Shown: positions 38,276 through 48,544, counted from the first letter of the stretch. The stretch: DNA of 64,000 nt from an uncultured Pelagibacteraceae bacterium (GCA_902584365.1 CACHZG010000002.1:1-64000), one strand, 5' to 3'. Numbers and translations are program-made. Notes: generated by a model from the sequence alone, not told the origin.

Positions 38276-38980
38276 ATGACAATAGGACTTTTAGGAAAAA
38301 AATTAGGAATGACAAGAGAGTTTGTAAAAGGAGGTCAATCCGTTCCTGTCACAGTGATCAAAATTGAGAAAGGGAGAGTTCTTGATGTTTTTACCAAAGA
38401 TAACAGGGGTTATGATGCAATAAAGGTAGGATATTTTAAGCTCAAAAATTCAAAACTGACAAAACAAATGAAGGGTTATTTTGCAAAAAAAAATACAGAA
38501 CCAAAGAAAATTTTAAAAGAATTTAGAGTAAGTGAACCAAATAACTTCAAAGAGGGTAATGAACTTGGTCTTGAAATATTAAAAGATAAAAAATTTGTTG
38601 ATGTTAGATCAAAGACAATAGGAAAAGGATTTGCAGGACCTATGAAAAGATGGAATTTTGGAGGTCTTAGAGCTACTCACGGTGTTTCAGTGTCTCATAG
38701 ATCACACGGTTCTACTGGTCAAAGACAAGATCCAGGTAAAGTTTTTAAAGGGAAAAAAATGGCCGGACATATGGGCGATAAATATAGAACAATGCTAAAT
38801 TTAGAAATTATTAAGTCTGATTTAGAAAACAGTTTAATTTATTTGAGAGGATCTATACCAGGCTCAAAAAACTCTACTATATTTTTAAGAAGCTCGACTA
38901 AAGATATTAGGAGAAAAACATTAGAAGAGAAATATGAAGTAAAAGCTAAAAAAGATACAAAGGTAAAAAAAGGTAAATAA
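38276..38980 (+). CDS. rplC: 50S ribosomal protein L3
   Basis: 234 aa. An early 23S-binding protein whose loop reaches the peptidyl transferase centre. GLLGKKLGMTREF at the start and GLRATHGVSVSHRSHGSTGQRQDPGKVFKGKKMAGHMG are characteristic. The C-terminal 20 residues (EVKAKKDTKVKKGK) form a Lys-rich tail beyond the usual end. It overlaps rplD by 1 bp. Confidence 0.98.
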   Translation: MTIGLLGKKLGMTREFVKGGQSVPVTVIKIEKGRVLDVFTKDNRGYDAIKVGYFKLKNSKLTKQMKGYFAKKNTEPKKILKEFRVSEPNNFKEGNELGLEILKDKKFVDVRSKTIGKGFAGPMKRWNFGGLRATHGVSVSHRSHGSTGQRQDPGKVFKGKKMAGHMGDKYRTMLNLEIIKSDLENSLIYLRGSIPGSKNSTIFLRSSTKDIRRKTLEEKYEVKAKKDTKVKKGK

Positions 38981-39612
38981 TGAAGCTTAAAACATTAAAT
39001 TTTAAAGGTTCTGAAAATAAGAGTGTAGAAGTTTCTGATAAAATTTTAAAATTAAAAATGAATCACAAACTAGTAAAGAATGTTATTGATTGGCAATTAA
39101 ATCACTTAAAGGCAAGAACAGCAAAAACAAAACAAAGAAATGAGATAAAAGGATCAACAAGAAAAATTGTACCCCAAAAAGGAAGTGGGGGGGCAAGACA
39201 CGCAAGTAGAAAAGCTCCAATTTTTGTTGGTGGCGGTATCGCTCACGGTCCAAAAGGAGATAATTATAAAGTTAAAAAAATTAATAAAAAAATGAGAAAG
39301 CTTGCTATAGCCCAGACTATTTCAAAGAAAAATAATCAAAAGAGTCTTCATATTCTAGATGATATCAAGAGTGAAATTAAAAAAACTAAAGATTTTAGTT
39401 CATTCTTAAGATCAAATAAAATTGAAAATGTTGTAATTATCTCAGATGAAAATTCATATAAAAACATTTATAAATCAGCAAGAAATATTAAGAATCTAAA
39501 AATCTTACTTGAGGCCGGAACCAATGTTTATGATTTACTTAAATATAAAAATGTAATTTTTACTTCAAGCTCAATTAGCAAATTACAAAAAAGGATTTTA
39601 AATGAAAATTAA
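38980..39612 (+). CDS. rplD: 50S ribosomal protein L4
   Basis: 210 aa. The extended loop with RNEIKGSTRKIVPQKGSGGARHA lines the exit tunnel. In E. coli L4 autoregulates the S10 operon through its leader; the 1-bp fusA-rpsJ gap here leaves no room for that leader. It overlaps rplW by 11 bp. Confidence 0.97.
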   Translation: MKLKTLNFKGSENKSVEVSDKILKLKMNHKLVKNVIDWQLNHLKARTAKTKQRNEIKGSTRKIVPQKGSGGARHASRKAPIFVGGGIAHGPKGDNYKVKKINKKMRKLAIAQTISKKNNQKSLHILDDIKSEIKKTKDFSSFLRSNKIENVVIISDENSYKNIYKSARNIKNLKILLEAGTNVYDLLKYKNVIFTSSSISKLQKRILNEN

Positions 39613-39892
39613 TTATATAGACTCGATTAAATCACCAGTTATTACTGAAAAGGCAACAATTATGTCTGAGCAAAATAAGACTGTTTTCAAAGTCCACCCA
39701 TCTGCTAATAAAAAAAATATAAAAAAAAATATTGAAAAATTATTTAAGGTAAATGTTGTTAAAATAAATATCATTAATATTAAGTCTAAGTATAAATTAC
39801 GACAAGGAAGAACCTCAGTAAAAAAAGGTTATAAAAAAGCGATAGTTACATTAAAAAAAGGTCAAAGTATAGATTTAACTACTGGAGTATAG
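39602..39892 (+). CDS. rplW: 50S ribosomal protein L23
   Basis: 96 aa. Sits at the exit of the tunnel and docks trigger factor and [33 protein letters not shown] and the C-terminal [15 protein letters not shown] fit the family. The overlap with rplD (11 bp) suggests coupled translation. Confidence 0.97.
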   Translation: MKINYIDSIKSPVITEKATIMSEQNKTVFKVHPSANKKNIKKNIEKLFKVNVVKINIINIKSKYKLRQGRTSVKKGYKKAIVTLKKGQSIDLTTGV

Positions 39893-39893
39893 A

Positions 39894-40724
39894 ATGGCAT
39901 TAAAAACTTACAAACCATACACAAAGTCTACAAGAGCTACGGTTCTTGTAAATAAGAGTCAATTATGGAAGGGTGGTTCTTACAAACCTCTCACTAAAGG
40001 TCAAAAATCTTCAGGTGGTAGAAATAATTATGGACGTATAACTTCTAGGCACATGGGCGGGGGATCAAAACATAAATTCAGAATTATAGACTTTTTTAGG
40101 TCTAAAAAGGATATGATAGCTACTGTTGAAAGAATTGAATACGATCCAAATAGAACGGCCTATATCGCTCTGATCAACTACGAGGATAATCAGAAAAATT
40201 ACATAATTTGTCCTAATGGTCTTAAAGTTGGTGACAAAATACAATCAGGTGAAAAATCAGAAATTAAAGTTGGCAATTGCTTAAAGCTTAAAGATATTCC
40301 TCCAGGCACATCTGTTCATAATGTCGAGTTAATTCCTGGTAATGGTGGAAAATTAGCCAGATCAGCCGGAGCATCTGTAGTATTGTCTGGTTTTGATGAT
40401 GAATATGCAATTATTAAACTTTCATCCGGAGAAACTAGAAAAATAAGAAGTGATTGTTTGGCTACGATTGGAGTTGTTTCAAATCTTGATCAAAAAAATA
40501 TTAAAATCGGTAAGGCTGGGAGAAACAGATGGAGAGGTAAGAGACCACAATCAAGGGGTGTCGCAATGAACCCTGTCGATCACCCACATGGTGGAGGTGA
40601 GGGAAAAACTTCAGGTGGAAGAAGTCCAGTTTCTCCATGGGGGCAATCAGCAAAAGGACTTAAAACCAGAAAACCAAAAAGAAGTGATAAATTTATTATA
40701 ACTAGAAGGAAAAAAAGGAGATAA
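39894..40724 (+). CDS. rplB: 50S ribosomal protein L2
   Basis: 276 aa. Needed for subunit association and peptidyl transfer. [24 protein letters not shown] and the conserved C-terminal [30 protein letters not shown], which holds the functionally critical His, are intact. Confidence 0.99.
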   Translation: MALKTYKPYTKSTRATVLVNKSQLWKGGSYKPLTKGQKSSGGRNNYGRITSRHMGGGSKHKFRIIDFFRSKKDMIATVERIEYDPNRTAYIALINYEDNQKNYIICPNGLKVGDKIQSGEKSEIKVGNCLKLKDIPPGTSVHNVELIPGNGGKLARSAGASVVLSGFDDEYAIIKLSSGETRKIRSDCLATIGVVSNLDQKNIKIGKAGRNRWRGKRPQSRGVAMNPVDHPHGGGEGKTSGGRSPVSPWGQSAKGLKTRKPKRSDKFIITRRKKRR

Positions 40725-40729
40725 TTTTA

Positions 40730-41041
40730 ATGAGCAGATCAGTTTGGAAAGGTCCATTTGTGCATCCAAGTTTATTAAAAAAAATTGATAAACTTAAAGG
40801 TGGTTCAAGTAAAAAACCAATAAAAACTTGGTCGAGGAACTCAACAATTATTCCGGACTTTGTTGGCCATAGTTTTATGATACATAATGGCAAGACTTTT
40901 ATACCTATAACAGTATCTGAAGAAATGGTTGGTCATAAATTAGGTGAATTTGCGCCGACTAGAACATTTAAAGGTCACACACCAGCAGATAAAAAAGCTG
41001 CTGCGGAAAAACCAGCTGGAGAAACTGATGGAAAAAAATAA
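40730..41041 (+). CDS. rpsS: 30S ribosomal protein S19
   Basis: 103 aa. Binds the 30S head with S13. [37 protein letters not shown] and [14 protein letters not shown] are diagnostic. The last 17 residues (Ala/Lys-rich) extend beyond the usual end. This tail region overlaps the rplV start by 14 bp. Confidence 0.98.
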   Translation: MSRSVWKGPFVHPSLLKKIDKLKGGSSKKPIKTWSRNSTIIPDFVGHSFMIHNGKTFIPITVSEEMVGHKLGEFAPTRTFKGHTPADKKAAAEKPAGETDGKK

Positions 41042-41429
41042 CATAGTTATCTCAACAAACAAAAACGTAAGATCAAGTGCTAGAAAAATTTCATTGGTAT
41101 TAGATCATATAAGGGGTAAAAAAGTTGATATCGCATTAAGGGATTTAGATTTTGCAAGAAGAAGAATAGCTAAAGATGTAAGCAAAACTGTTAAATCTGC
41201 AGTAGCAAATGCTGAAAATAATTTTCAAATGGATATTGACGAATTATTTATTAAAGAGGCATATGTTGGCAAATCACTAGTTATGAAAAGATTTAGACCT
41301 AGAGCTAAAGGTCGTGCAAGTCCAATTAAGAAACCTTTTAGTAGAATTACTATTATTCTTGCTGAAAAAAAATTAAAAGAAAAAAAAATAACAGAAAAAA
41401 AGGAGAAGAAGCATGGGTCAAAAAGTTAA
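41028..41429 (+). CDS. rplV: 50S ribosomal protein L22
   Basis: 133 aa from ATG 41028 ([20 protein letters not shown]); a longer open frame starting inside rpsS gives 28 unrelated residues and is not used. L22 lines the exit tunnel. [26 protein letters not shown] and [25 protein letters not shown] fit. A Lys/Glu-rich tail of about 20 residues overlaps rpsC by 17 bp. Confidence 0.95.
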   Translation: MEKNNIVISTNKNVRSSARKISLVLDHIRGKKVDIALRDLDFARRRIAKDVSKTVKSAVANAENNFQMDIDELFIKEAYVGKSLVMKRFRPRAKGRASPIKKPFSRITIILAEKKLKEKKITEKKEKKHGSKS

Positions 41430-42099
41430 CCCAATAGGTTTAAGAGTTGGAATTAATAAAGGATGGGATTCTACCTGGTTTGCAAAAAAGAGCGATTTCG
41501 GAAAATATCTTATTGAGGATTTTAAAATTAGAAAATACATAAAGAAGAATATAATTAATTCTGGTGTATCCGAAATAATTATAGAAAGATCATCAAAAAA
41601 ATGTACGGTAACTATCCATACGTCTAGACCAGGTTTTGTTATAGGAAAAAAAGGGTCAGATATCGAAAAAATTAAAAATAATATTGCTAAAATTACTGGA
41701 AATGAAGTCAATGTTAATATTAAAGAAATTAAAAAACCAGAGTTAGACGCATACCTTGTTGCTGAAAATATTTCTCAACAGTTAGTGAAAAGAGTTGCAT
41801 ACAGAAGAGCTATGAAAAGATCAATGCAATCGGCTATTCGCCTTGGGGCTAAAGGTATAAAAGTTATGGTAAGTGGAAGACTTGCTGGAAATGAAATAGC
41901 CAGAACTGAGTGGCTAAGAGATGGAAGTATCCCATCACACACCCTTAGAGCGAACATAGATTATGGATTTTCAGAAGCTTTAACTACATATGGGATTATT
42001 GGAATTAAAGTTTGGATCTACAAAGGGGAAGTTTTTGAAAAAGATATAGACAAACAAAAAATGGAAAGAATAAAAAATGTTGCAGCCGGTAAGAACTAA
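41413..42099 (+). CDS. rpsC: 30S ribosomal protein S3
   Basis: 228 aa. The KH domain ([20 protein letters not shown]) and the C-terminal half ([31 protein letters not shown]) are clear. Part of the mRNA entry helicase. It overlaps rplV by 17 bp and rplP by 23 bp, one of the longest overlaps in the cluster. Confidence 0.98.
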   Translation: MGQKVNPIGLRVGINKGWDSTWFAKKSDFGKYLIEDFKIRKYIKKNIINSGVSEIIIERSSKKCTVTIHTSRPGFVIGKKGSDIEKIKNNIAKITGNEVNVNIKEIKKPELDAYLVAENISQQLVKRVAYRRAMKRSMQSAIRLGAKGIKVMVSGRLAGNEIARTEWLRDGSIPSHTLRANIDYGFSEALTTYGIIGIKVWIYKGEVFEKDIDKQKMERIKNVAAGKN

Positions 42100-42481
42100 A
42101 TTTAGAAAAGCCTTTAAAGGCAGAATACATGGCAAAGCTTCTAGAGCTATTACCTTAAATTACGGCCAATACGGTCTTAAAGCTTTACAGCCAGATCGAG
42201 TTATAGGTAAGCAAATTGAGGCGGCAAGAGTAGCTCTTACACGGTATATGAAAAGAACTGGAAAAGTTTGGACAAGAATTTTCCCAAATATACCGGTTTC
42301 TAAAAAACCAACTGAAGTCCGTATGGGTAAAGGTAAGGGATCTCCAGAATATTACGCATGTAGAGTTAAACCAGGTAGAATAATATTTGAGGTTGATGGA
42401 GTCTCTGAAGAAGTAGCCAAAGAAGCTTTATATAAAGCTGGAGCAAAATTACCAATTAAAACTAAATTTATAAAAAGATAA
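42077..42481 (+). CDS. rplP: 50S ribosomal protein L16
   Basis: 134 aa. Organises the A-site tRNA binding region. The start ATG 42077 gives [16 protein letters not shown], matching the family N terminus, and lies inside rps[30 protein letters not shown] follows. Normal length. Confidence 0.97.
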   Translation: MLQPVRTKFRKAFKGRIHGKASRAITLNYGQYGLKALQPDRVIGKQIEAARVALTRYMKRTGKVWTRIFPNIPVSKKPTEVRMGKGKGSPEYYACRVKPGRIIFEVDGVSEEVAKEALYKAGAKLPIKTKFIKR

Positions 42482-42482
42482 T

Positions 42483-42671
42483 ATGGCAAAGAAAGAAAAT
42501 AAAAAATTAACAAAGGATCAAGCAGTGAAAAAAATAGAAACACTTAAAAAAGATTTATTTAATTTAAGATTTAGAAAAATTAATAATCAAGTTGAAAACC
42601 CTGCTAAATTTAATACTACAAGAAAAGAAATAGCTAGATTATTCACTATAATAAACAAACAAGTAAAATGA
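42483..42671 (+). CDS. rpmC: 50S ribosomal protein L29
   Basis: 62 aa, a two-helix hairpin at the tunnel exit. [28 protein letters not shown] and the closing [10 protein letters not shown] match the L29 signature. It overlaps rpsQ by 4 bp. Confidence 0.95.
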   Translation: MAKKENKKLTKDQAVKKIETLKKDLFNLRFRKINNQVENPAKFNTTRKEIARLFTIINKQVK

Positions 42672-42898
42672 CAAAGAAAATATTAAAAGGAAAAATTACA
42701 AGTGCCAAAAACAATAAGACAATTGTTGTTGAGGTTACAAGAAAATTTAAACATCCTTTTTATGGAAAAATTATTAAAAGATCAAAAAAATATCATGCTC
42801 ATGATGAAAAAAACAAATTTAAAGAAGGTGAAAATGTTTCAATAATTGAGTCAAAGCCTATCTCAAAAAAGAAAAAATGGCAGGTAATTGAAAAATGA
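42668..42898 (+). CDS. rpsQ: 30S ribosomal protein S17
   Basis: 76 aa OB-fold 16S-binding protein. [31 protein letters not shown] and [19 protein letters not shown] fit the family. It overlaps rpmC and rplN by 4 bp each. Confidence 0.96.
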   Translation: MTKKILKGKITSAKNNKTIVVEVTRKFKHPFYGKIIKRSKKYHAHDEKNKFKEGENVSIIESKPISKKKKWQVIEK

Positions 42899-43263
42899 TA
42901 CAAGTTCAAACGGAATTAATGGTTGCAGACAATACAGGAGCAAGAAGAGTGGAGTGTATTAAAGTTTTAGGAGGCTCTAAGAGAAGGTATGCTGCTGTAG
43001 GCGATATAATAGTTATAAGTGTTAAAGATGCTATTCCGAAAGGGAAAGTAAAAAAAGGTGCAGTTCATAAAGCTGTTGTAGTAAGAACGAGAAAAGAAAT
43101 CTTTAGAGATGATGGATCAAAAATTCAGTTTGATACAAACGCAGTTGTTTTAACAGATGATAAAGGTGAACCGATTGGAACAAGAATATTTGGGCCTGTT
43201 ACAAGAGAGTTAAGAGTAAAAGGACATACAAAAATTATTTCATTAGCTCCGGAGGTATTATAA
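42895..43263 (+). CDS. rplN: 50S ribosomal protein L14
   Basis: 122 aa, the most common length. [33 protein letters not shown] and [10 protein letters not shown] are diagnostic. Contacts the 30S subunit at bridge B5/B8. GGAGGTATTATAA before rplX (at 43251) is a strong Shine-Dalgarno for the next gene. Confidence 0.98.
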   Translation: MIQVQTELMVADNTGARRVECIKVLGGSKRRYAAVGDIIVISVKDAIPKGKVKKGAVHKAVVVRTRKEIFRDDGSKIQFDTNAVVLTDDKGEPIGTRIFGPVTRELRVKGHTKIISLAPEVL

Positions 43264-43512
43264 ATGAATTTAAAAAAAGGCAATCAAGTAAAAGTTTTAG
43301 TGGGAAAAGATAAAGGTAAAACTGGAGAAATTATAGAAATTATAAAAAAGAAAGATAAGTTAAAAATTAAATCTATAAATATGATAAAAAAACATCTTAA
43401 GCCAACTAAACAAAACAAAGGTGGAATTATACAAAAAGAAAATTACTTGCATATTTCAAATGTTAAAAATATTGACAATAAATCTAAATCTAAAAAAGGC
43501 GACAAAAAATAA
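43264..43512 (+). CDS. rplX: 50S ribosomal protein L24
   Basis: 82 aa, about 20 residues shorter than usual (about 100-105). The KOW domain KKGNQVKVLVGKDKGKTGEIIEI and NMIKKHLKPTKQNKGGI are present. The C-terminal part ends at once in a Lys/Ser-rich tail (NIDNKSKSKKGDKK), so the usual terminal strand carrying a conserved Gly-Arg region is missing. L24 starts 50S assembly and lies at the tunnel exit. Confidence 0.93.
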   Translation: MNLKKGNQVKVLVGKDKGKTGEIIEIIKKKDKLKIKSINMIKKHLKPTKQNKGGIIQKENYLHISNVKNIDNKSKSKKGDKK

Positions 43513-44066
43513 TGATACCTAGACTGAAATCACTTTATGAAAAAGATATTATTCCAAAACTTATGCAGAAATTCGAACATAAAAATAAGCATCAAGTAGC
43601 AAAAATTCAAAAAGTAATTTTGAATATGGGTTTAGGCGAAGATGCCTCTGATGCAAAAAAACTTAAAACATGTTTGGATGATATGGGGCTTATAACAGGT
43701 CAGAAGCCAGTAGTGACAAATTTTAAGAAATCAATTTCAAATTTTAAAACTAGAAAGGGTAGCAAAGCAGGTGTAAAAGTGACTTTAAGATCAAAAAAAA
43801 TGTATGAGTTTTTAGATAGATTAGTTAATATTGCTTTACCCAGAATTAAAGATTTTAGAGGTTTAAAACAAAGCAGCATAGACAAGTCTGGTAATTACAG
43901 TTTTGGCGTTAAAGAACATATAATATTTCCAGAGGTAAACTTTGAAAAGGTTGAGAAAATAAGAGGATTGGACATCACCATAGTAACTACTAGCTCAAAA
44001 AAAGAGGAAACTTTAGAATTACTTAAAGAATTCAATTTTCCAATAATAACAAAAAAAGGTAATTAG
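43512..44066 (+). CDS. rplE: 50S ribosomal protein L5
   Basis: 184 aa 5S-rRNA-binding protein. [35 protein letters not shown] and [11 protein letters not shown] are characteristic. It shares 1 bp with rplX and precedes rpsN by 1 bp. Confidence 0.98.
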   Translation: MIPRLKSLYEKDIIPKLMQKFEHKNKHQVAKIQKVILNMGLGEDASDAKKLKTCLDDMGLITGQKPVVTNFKKSISNFKTRKGSKAGVKVTLRSKKMYEFLDRLVNIALPRIKDFRGLKQSSIDKSGNYSFGVKEHIIFPEVNFEKVEKIRGLDITIVTTSSKKEETLELLKEFNFPIITKKGN

Positions 44067-44067
44067 A

Positions 44068-44373
44068 ATGGCAAAAAAAAGTGCAATAGAGAGAAACTTA
44101 AAAAGAATAAAATTAGCAAAAAAATATGCAAATAAGAGAGCTAAATTAAAAAAAATTATTAATAATAAAAAAATAGAGCTGGCTGAAAGATTTGCTGCTC
44201 AATTAAAACTAAACAAACTTCCAAAAAACTCGTCGAAAATAAGAGTGAGAAATAGATGTGAAATTACTGGAAGACCTCATGGAGTTTATAGAAAGCTAAA
44301 AATCTCAAGGATAGCGTTAAGAGAAATGGCTTCAGATGGGAAAATTCCAGGAATAATTAAATCAAGCTGGTAG
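44068..44373 (+). CDS. rpsN: 30S ribosomal protein S14, zinc-free type
   Basis: 101 aa, the long form without the CxxC zinc ribbon (no Cys pair; one Cys in [21 protein letters not shown]). Supports folding of the 30S head. Alphaproteobacteria normally carry this long form. AGGAGG at 44372-44377 overlaps its stop and serves rpsH. Confidence 0.97.
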   Translation: MAKKSAIERNLKRIKLAKKYANKRAKLKKIINNKKIELAERFAAQLKLNKLPKNSSKIRVRNRCEITGRPHGVYRKLKISRIALREMASDGKIPGIIKSSW

Positions 44374-44383
44374 GAGGAAATAA

Positions 44384-44779
44384 ATGAATTTATCAGATCC
44401 GATAGGAGATATGTTTACACGAATACGAAATGGTCAACTAAGATCATTAAGTTTTGTTAAAATACCGGCATCTAAATTTAGACTAAAAATATTAGAAGTG
44501 TTGAAAGCCGAAGGTTATATAAAAAATATCTTGGTTGAGGATGAGAAAAATAAAAGAAATCTCAAAGTTGATCTTAAATACTACGAGGGAACGCCAGTAA
44601 TTAAAGAAATTAAAAGAGTATCTAAACCTGGAAGAAGGGTTTACTCCAGGGCTTCAAGTATACCTAAAATTCAAAATGGTTTAGGCCTATCAATTCTTTC
44701 AACATCAAAAGGTGTCATGTCAGATATTGAAGCTAGAAAAAATAATTTAGGTGGCGAGATTATTTGTAGGATTTTTTAA
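44384..44779 (+). CDS. rpsH: 30S ribosomal protein S8
   Basis: 131 aa. DPIGDMFTRIRNGQ at the start and SRPGRRVY-like SKPGRRVYSRASSIPKIQNGLGLSILSTSKGVMSDIEAR at the end. In E. coli S8 represses the spc operon. A strong GGAGG precedes the start. It overlaps rplF by 1 bp. Confidence 0.98.
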   Translation: MNLSDPIGDMFTRIRNGQLRSLSFVKIPASKFRLKILEVLKAEGYIKNILVEDEKNKRNLKVDLKYYEGTPVIKEIKRVSKPGRRVYSRASSIPKIQNGLGLSILSTSKGVMSDIEARKNNLGGEIICRIF

Positions 44780-45324
44780 TGTCGAAAATTGGAAAAAAAA
44801 CTATTTTACTACCCAAAGACTCCTCTATAGATATAAATGGAAGTCAGCTTACTGTTAAAGGCCCTAAAGGCACAAAAGTTTTAACAATCAATGATAAAAT
44901 ATTTTCATCAAAAATGAATGAAAAAAATGAATTTCAACTTAACCCTCTTGAAAAAAAAGTTGATAAAAAAACATCTATAATGTGGGGGACTTTAAGGAGT
45001 ATTGTAAACAATGCTGTAAAGGGTGTAACAGTGGGCCACGAGAAAATATTAGAAATCTCAGGAGTAGGATTTAGAGCAAATTTGAAAGGAGAAAATCTAA
45101 ATCTTCAACTAGGACTCAGCCATGATGTTAATTACAAGATACCTAAGGAGATAAAATTAACAGTTGAAAAACAGAACATTATAAAGATATCTGGTGTGGA
45201 TAAAGAATTAGTATCTAAAGTAGCTTCAGATATAAAAACACTTAAACCAGTAGAGCCGTATAAGGCTAAAGGTATAAAGGAAAGAGGTCAATATGTGTTA
45301 CGTAAAGAGGGTAAGAAAAAATAA
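44779..45324 (+). CDS. rplF: 50S ribosomal protein L6
   Basis: 181 aa with two repeated domains. Near the sarcin-ricin loop. [31 protein letters not shown] and the C-terminal [25 protein letters not shown] are typical. Confidence 0.98.
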   Translation: MSKIGKKTILLPKDSSIDINGSQLTVKGPKGTKVLTINDKIFSSKMNEKNEFQLNPLEKKVDKKTSIMWGTLRSIVNNAVKGVTVGHEKILEISGVGFRANLKGENLNLQLGLSHDVNYKIPKEIKLTVEKQNIIKISGVDKELVSKVASDIKTLKPVEPYKAKGIKERGQYVLRKEGKKK

Positions 45325-45677
45325 TGAGTAAAATATCATCTAATATAAAAAGAAGATTAAGAAATAGAAAAAAACTTAAAAAAATTAATTCAAATCGATT
45401 ACGTTTAAGTGTTTTTAGATCTATTAAAAATATATCAGCTCAAATCATCGATGACAAAAATGTTAAAACTTTAGTCTCAGCCTCTTCAAACGAAAAAGAA
45501 CTAAAAAAAAATAAACTAAAAAAAGCTGAATTATCAAACTTATTGGGTGAAGTTTTAGCTAAAAGAGCAAAAGAAAAGAACATCAGCAATGTTTATTTTG
45601 ATCGTGGAGAATATAAATATCATGGGCGTATAAAAATATTCGCTGAGTCTTTAAGAAAGAATGGATTGAAATTTTAA
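45324..45677 (+). CDS. rplR: 50S ribosomal protein L18
   Basis: 117 aa, 5S rRNA-binding. [21 protein letters not shown] and the C-terminal [27 protein letters not shown] match. The basic N terminus ([15 protein letters not shown]) contacts rRNA. Shares 1 bp with rplF. Confidence 0.97.
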   Translation: MSKISSNIKRRLRNRKKLKKINSNRLRLSVFRSIKNISAQIIDDKNVKTLVSASSNEKELKKNKLKKAELSNLLGEVLAKRAKEKNISNVYFDRGEYKYHGRIKIFAESLRKNGLKF

Positions 45678-46184
45678 ATGATTGAAAATGAATTTAAAGA
45701 AAAGTTAGTGGCTATAAACAGAATTACCAAAGTTGTGAAAGGTGGAAGAAGGTTTGGGTTTGCTGCATTAGTCGTAGTAGGAAATCAAAAAGGTTCGATT
45801 GGAATTGGTCAAGGAAAATCCAAACAAGTTCCTGATGCTATTAAAAAGGCTACAGATGTAGCTAAGAAAAATCAAATTAAAATACCTTTAAAAGAAGGTA
45901 GAACTTTACATCATGATGTTAAAGGTAAAAACGGATCAGGAAAAGTCTTTTTAAGATCTGCGCCAGCTGGAACGGGTATTATTGCTGGTGGAGCTATTAG
46001 ATCTGCTTGTGAGGTACTTGGTATTCAAGACGTGGTTGCTAAATCTTTAGGGTCATCTAATCCTTATAATGTCTTAAAAGCGTGTATAAAAGGATTACAG
46101 TCACAATATTCGCCAAAAATTATTTCTTCTATTCGAGGAAAAAAAATATCAGAAATTATATCAAAAAGAGAGAGTGTTAAATGA
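45678..46184 (+). CDS. rpsE: 30S ribosomal protein S5
   Basis: 168 aa. The dsRBD-like N-terminal half has [26 protein letters not shown], then [32 protein letters not shown]. Decoding fidelity protein. It overlaps rplO by 4 bp; the usual intervening rpmD (L30) gene is not there. Confidence 0.98.
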   Translation: MIENEFKEKLVAINRITKVVKGGRRFGFAALVVVGNQKGSIGIGQGKSKQVPDAIKKATDVAKKNQIKIPLKEGRTLHHDVKGKNGSGKVFLRSAPAGTGIIAGGAIRSACEVLGIQDVVAKSLGSSNPYNVLKACIKGLQSQYSPKIISSIRGKKISEIISKRESVK

Positions 46185-46636
46185 ATCTTAATGAATTAGT
46201 TAAAACAAATAAAAAAAAAATTAGAGTTGGTCGCGGTATTGGTTCTGGCAAGGGCAAAACTTCTGGTCGAGGTCATAAAGGTCAAAAATCTAGAAGAGGA
46301 GTGGCTATTAAAAGTTTTGAAGGTGGTCAGATGCCTCTTTACAGACGACTTCCTAAAAGAGGTTTTAAAAGTTTAAACAAAAAGGAGGTTGCAATTCTAA
46401 ATTTATCCTCAATAGAAAATTTTATAAATAAAAAAGAAAAAAATTTAAAAAGTCCTTTGGACCTTAAACAATTACAAGAAAAAAATATAATTAACAAAAA
46501 ATTTAAAAAATTAAAGATTCTGGGTAGTGGTGAAATAAAGTCTAAAATAGAAATTAATGCAGATTTTTCATCGAAACAAGCAAGCGATAAAGTTCAAAAA
46601 ATTGGCGGAAAAATAAATATTATTAACAAGAAATAA
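46181..46636 (+). CDS. rplO: 50S ribosomal protein L15
   Basis: 151 aa. A Gly/Arg-rich N-terminal arm ([21 protein letters not shown]) that penetrates 23S rRNA, then [18 protein letters not shown], then the globular end with a [20 protein letters not shown] close. It abuts secY (2 bp). Confidence 0.96.
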   Translation: MNLNELVKTNKKKIRVGRGIGSGKGKTSGRGHKGQKSRRGVAIKSFEGGQMPLYRRLPKRGFKSLNKKEVAILNLSSIENFINKKEKNLKSPLDLKQLQEKNIINKKFKKLKILGSGEIKSKIEINADFSSKQASDKVQKIGGKINIINKK

Positions 46637-46638
46637 CC

Positions 46639-47940
46639 ATGTCTAGTGAAAGTTTAAATCCAGGAGCATTTAGTCAAGCGCACGATTTAAGAAAAAGAAT
46701 TTTTTTTACAATCTTAATTCTAATTATATATAGAGTTGGAACTTATGTACCATTATCGGGGATCGATCCTGATGCACTAAAAGAAATAATGTCTAACAGT
46801 CAAAAGGGTCTACTTGGTATGTTTAATATGTTTTCTGGTGGAGCTGTTACAAGAATGGCAATATTTGCTTTAGGTATTATGCCTTATATTTCTGCATCTA
46901 TCATTGTTCAACTATTAACAGGTGTTTCAGATTATTTTAAAAGTTTAAAAGAACAAGGTGAAATAGGTAGGAAAAAAATAACTCAGATTACAAGGTATGG
47001 TACTGTTTTAATTTCAATTTTACAGGGTTATGGAGTTGCAATTGGTTTGGAGAACGCCGGCAATATTGTAATGGATCCAGGTTTAAATTTTAGATTAACC
47101 ACTGTCGTTTCATTAGTTGCTGGCACAACTTTTTTGATGTGGTTAGGTGAACAAATTACTTTGAGAGGAGTTGGTAATGGTATTTCACTTATCATATTTT
47201 CAGGAATTGTAGCTGAAATTCCTAGAGCTATAGCATCTACTTTTGAGTTAGGAAGAACTGGTGCGTTATCAGCAATAATGATAGTTGGTATTTTTATTTT
47301 AGTCATAATTACTGTTTTATTTATTGTATTTTTTGAAAGAGCGATGCGAAAAATTCTTATAAATTATCCTAAAAGACAAGTAGGAAATAAAATTTATGGC
47401 GGTGAGTCTTCACACTTGCCATTAAAAATTAATACAGCTGGTGTAATACCAGCTATCTTTGCATCTGCATTACTTCTTTTACCGATAACTTTATCGAATT
47501 TTGGATTTTCCAACTCTGAGACATTTCTAGATATCTCATCTATGTTTTCACAAGGTCAGCCGCTCTATATGATATTATATGCATCTGGTATAATATTTTT
47601 TGCGTTTTTTTATACTTCAATAGTTTTTAATCCAAAAGAGACAGCAGAAAATTTAAGAAAGTATGGAGGATATATTCCAGGTATAAGACCAGGTGAAAGG
47701 TCTGCTGATTACATAGATATGATATTAACTAGGTTAACAACTATTGGAGCAATATACCTAACCATTGTTTGTTTGATGCCAGAATTCTTAATCGCAAATT
47801 ATCCTATACCATTTTATCTTGGGGGGACATCAATTCTGATCGTGGTAGTAGTTGCTATGGATACCGTAACGCAAATTCAAACAAGATTAATGAGCTCTCA
47901 ATATGAGTCATTAATTAGAAAAACGAAATTTGGTAAGTAG
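46639..47940 (+). CDS. secY: Preprotein translocase subunit SecY
   Basis: 433 aa polytopic inner-membrane protein, the channel of the SecYEG translocon, with ten predicted helices. LKKRIFFT-like DLRKRIFFTILILIIYRVGTYVP, MFSGGAVTRMAIFALGIMPYISASI and GVGNGISLIIFSGIV are diagnostic, as is the cytoplasmic loop IPGIRPGERSADYI. As usual, it lies at the end of the spc cluster after rplO. Confidence 0.98.
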   Translation: MSSESLNPGAFSQAHDLRKRIFFTILILIIYRVGTYVPLSGIDPDALKEIMSNSQKGLLGMFNMFSGGAVTRMAIFALGIMPYISASIIVQLLTGVSDYFKSLKEQGEIGRKKITQITRYGTVLISILQGYGVAIGLENAGNIVMDPGLNFRLTTVVSLVAGTTFLMWLGEQITLRGVGNGISLIIFSGIVAEIPRAIASTFELGRTGALSAIMIVGIFILVIITVLFIVFFERAMRKILINYPKRQVGNKIYGGESSHLPLKINTAGVIPAIFASALLLLPITLSNFGFSNSETFLDISSMFSQGQPLYMILYASGIIFFAFFYTSIVFNPKETAENLRKYGGYIPGIRPGERSADYIDMILTRLTTIGAIYLTIVCLMPEFLIANYPIPFYLGGTSILIVVVVAMDTVTQIQTRLMSSQYESLIRKTKFGK

Positions 47941-47947
47941 AAAGTAA

Positions 47948-48520
47948 ATGAACATTGTTATTTTTGGTCCTCCCGGAGCTGGTAAGGGAACACAATCTAA
48001 ATTCATTGTAAAAAAATATAATTTATACCAATTATCTACTGGTGACCTTTTAAGAAATGAAATTAAAAATAATTCAGAATTAGGAACCAAAATATCATCC
48101 ATAATAAATTCTGGTGGACTAGTTTCAGACGAAATAGTTGGCAATCTTATAGAAAAATTTGTTTCAAGTTACGAATATAAAAACAAGATAATTTTTGATG
48201 GTTATCCAAGAACATTAATTCAAGCAAAGAATTTGAATAACTTATTAAAAAATTACGGTCAAAAAATTGATGTTGTTTTAAAATTAACTGTAGGTCTCGA
48301 AACAATAAAAAAAAGAATTTCTGAAAGACAAATTCAAGAAAATAGGTCTGATGATAGTGAGGATATTGCAATTAAAAGATTTCAAACTTATGATCAAACA
48401 ACTAAACCAGTGTTGGAATATTATAAAAAACAGAAATTAATCAAAGAGGTAAATGGAGAACAGAAAATAGAGGAAATTAATAAAGAAATAGGCGATATTA
48501 TTGATCTTATAGAGGGTTGA
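47948..48520 (+). CDS. adk: Adenylate kinase
   Basis: 190 aa. Interconverts ATP+AMP and 2 ADP. P-loop GPPGAGKGT near residue 7, STGDLLRNEI for AMP binding, and FDGYPRTL. It has the short-LID form (ERQIQENRSDDSEDIAIKRF) without Cys zinc ligands, usual for alphaproteobacteria. Position between secY and rpsM is conserved. Its last codons carry the rpsM promoter. Confidence 0.97.
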   Translation: MNIVIFGPPGAGKGTQSKFIVKKYNLYQLSTGDLLRNEIKNNSELGTKISSIINSGGLVSDEIVGNLIEKFVSSYEYKNKIIFDGYPRTLIQAKNLNNLLKNYGQKIDVVLKLTVGLETIKKRISERQIQENRSDDSEDIAIKRFQTYDQTTKPVLEYYKKQKLIKEVNGEQKIEEINKEIGDIIDLIEG

Positions 48521-48544
48521 CTTTGAACAATAACGCCATATAAA
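48517..48544 (+). promoter_or_regulatory. Predicted promoter of rpsM-rpsK-rpoA-rplQ
   Basis: TTGACT at 48517-48522, overlapping the adk stop codon, and TATAAA at 48539-48544, spacer 16 bp. About 25 bp remain to the rpsM ATG at 48570. It would let the alpha operon be transcribed apart from the long upstream cluster. Confidence 0.65.

Noticed and set aside
40944..41027. In-frame upward extension of rplV inside rpsS
   Set aside because: The 28 extra residues are a shifted reading of rpsS; the L22 N terminus fits ATG 41028.
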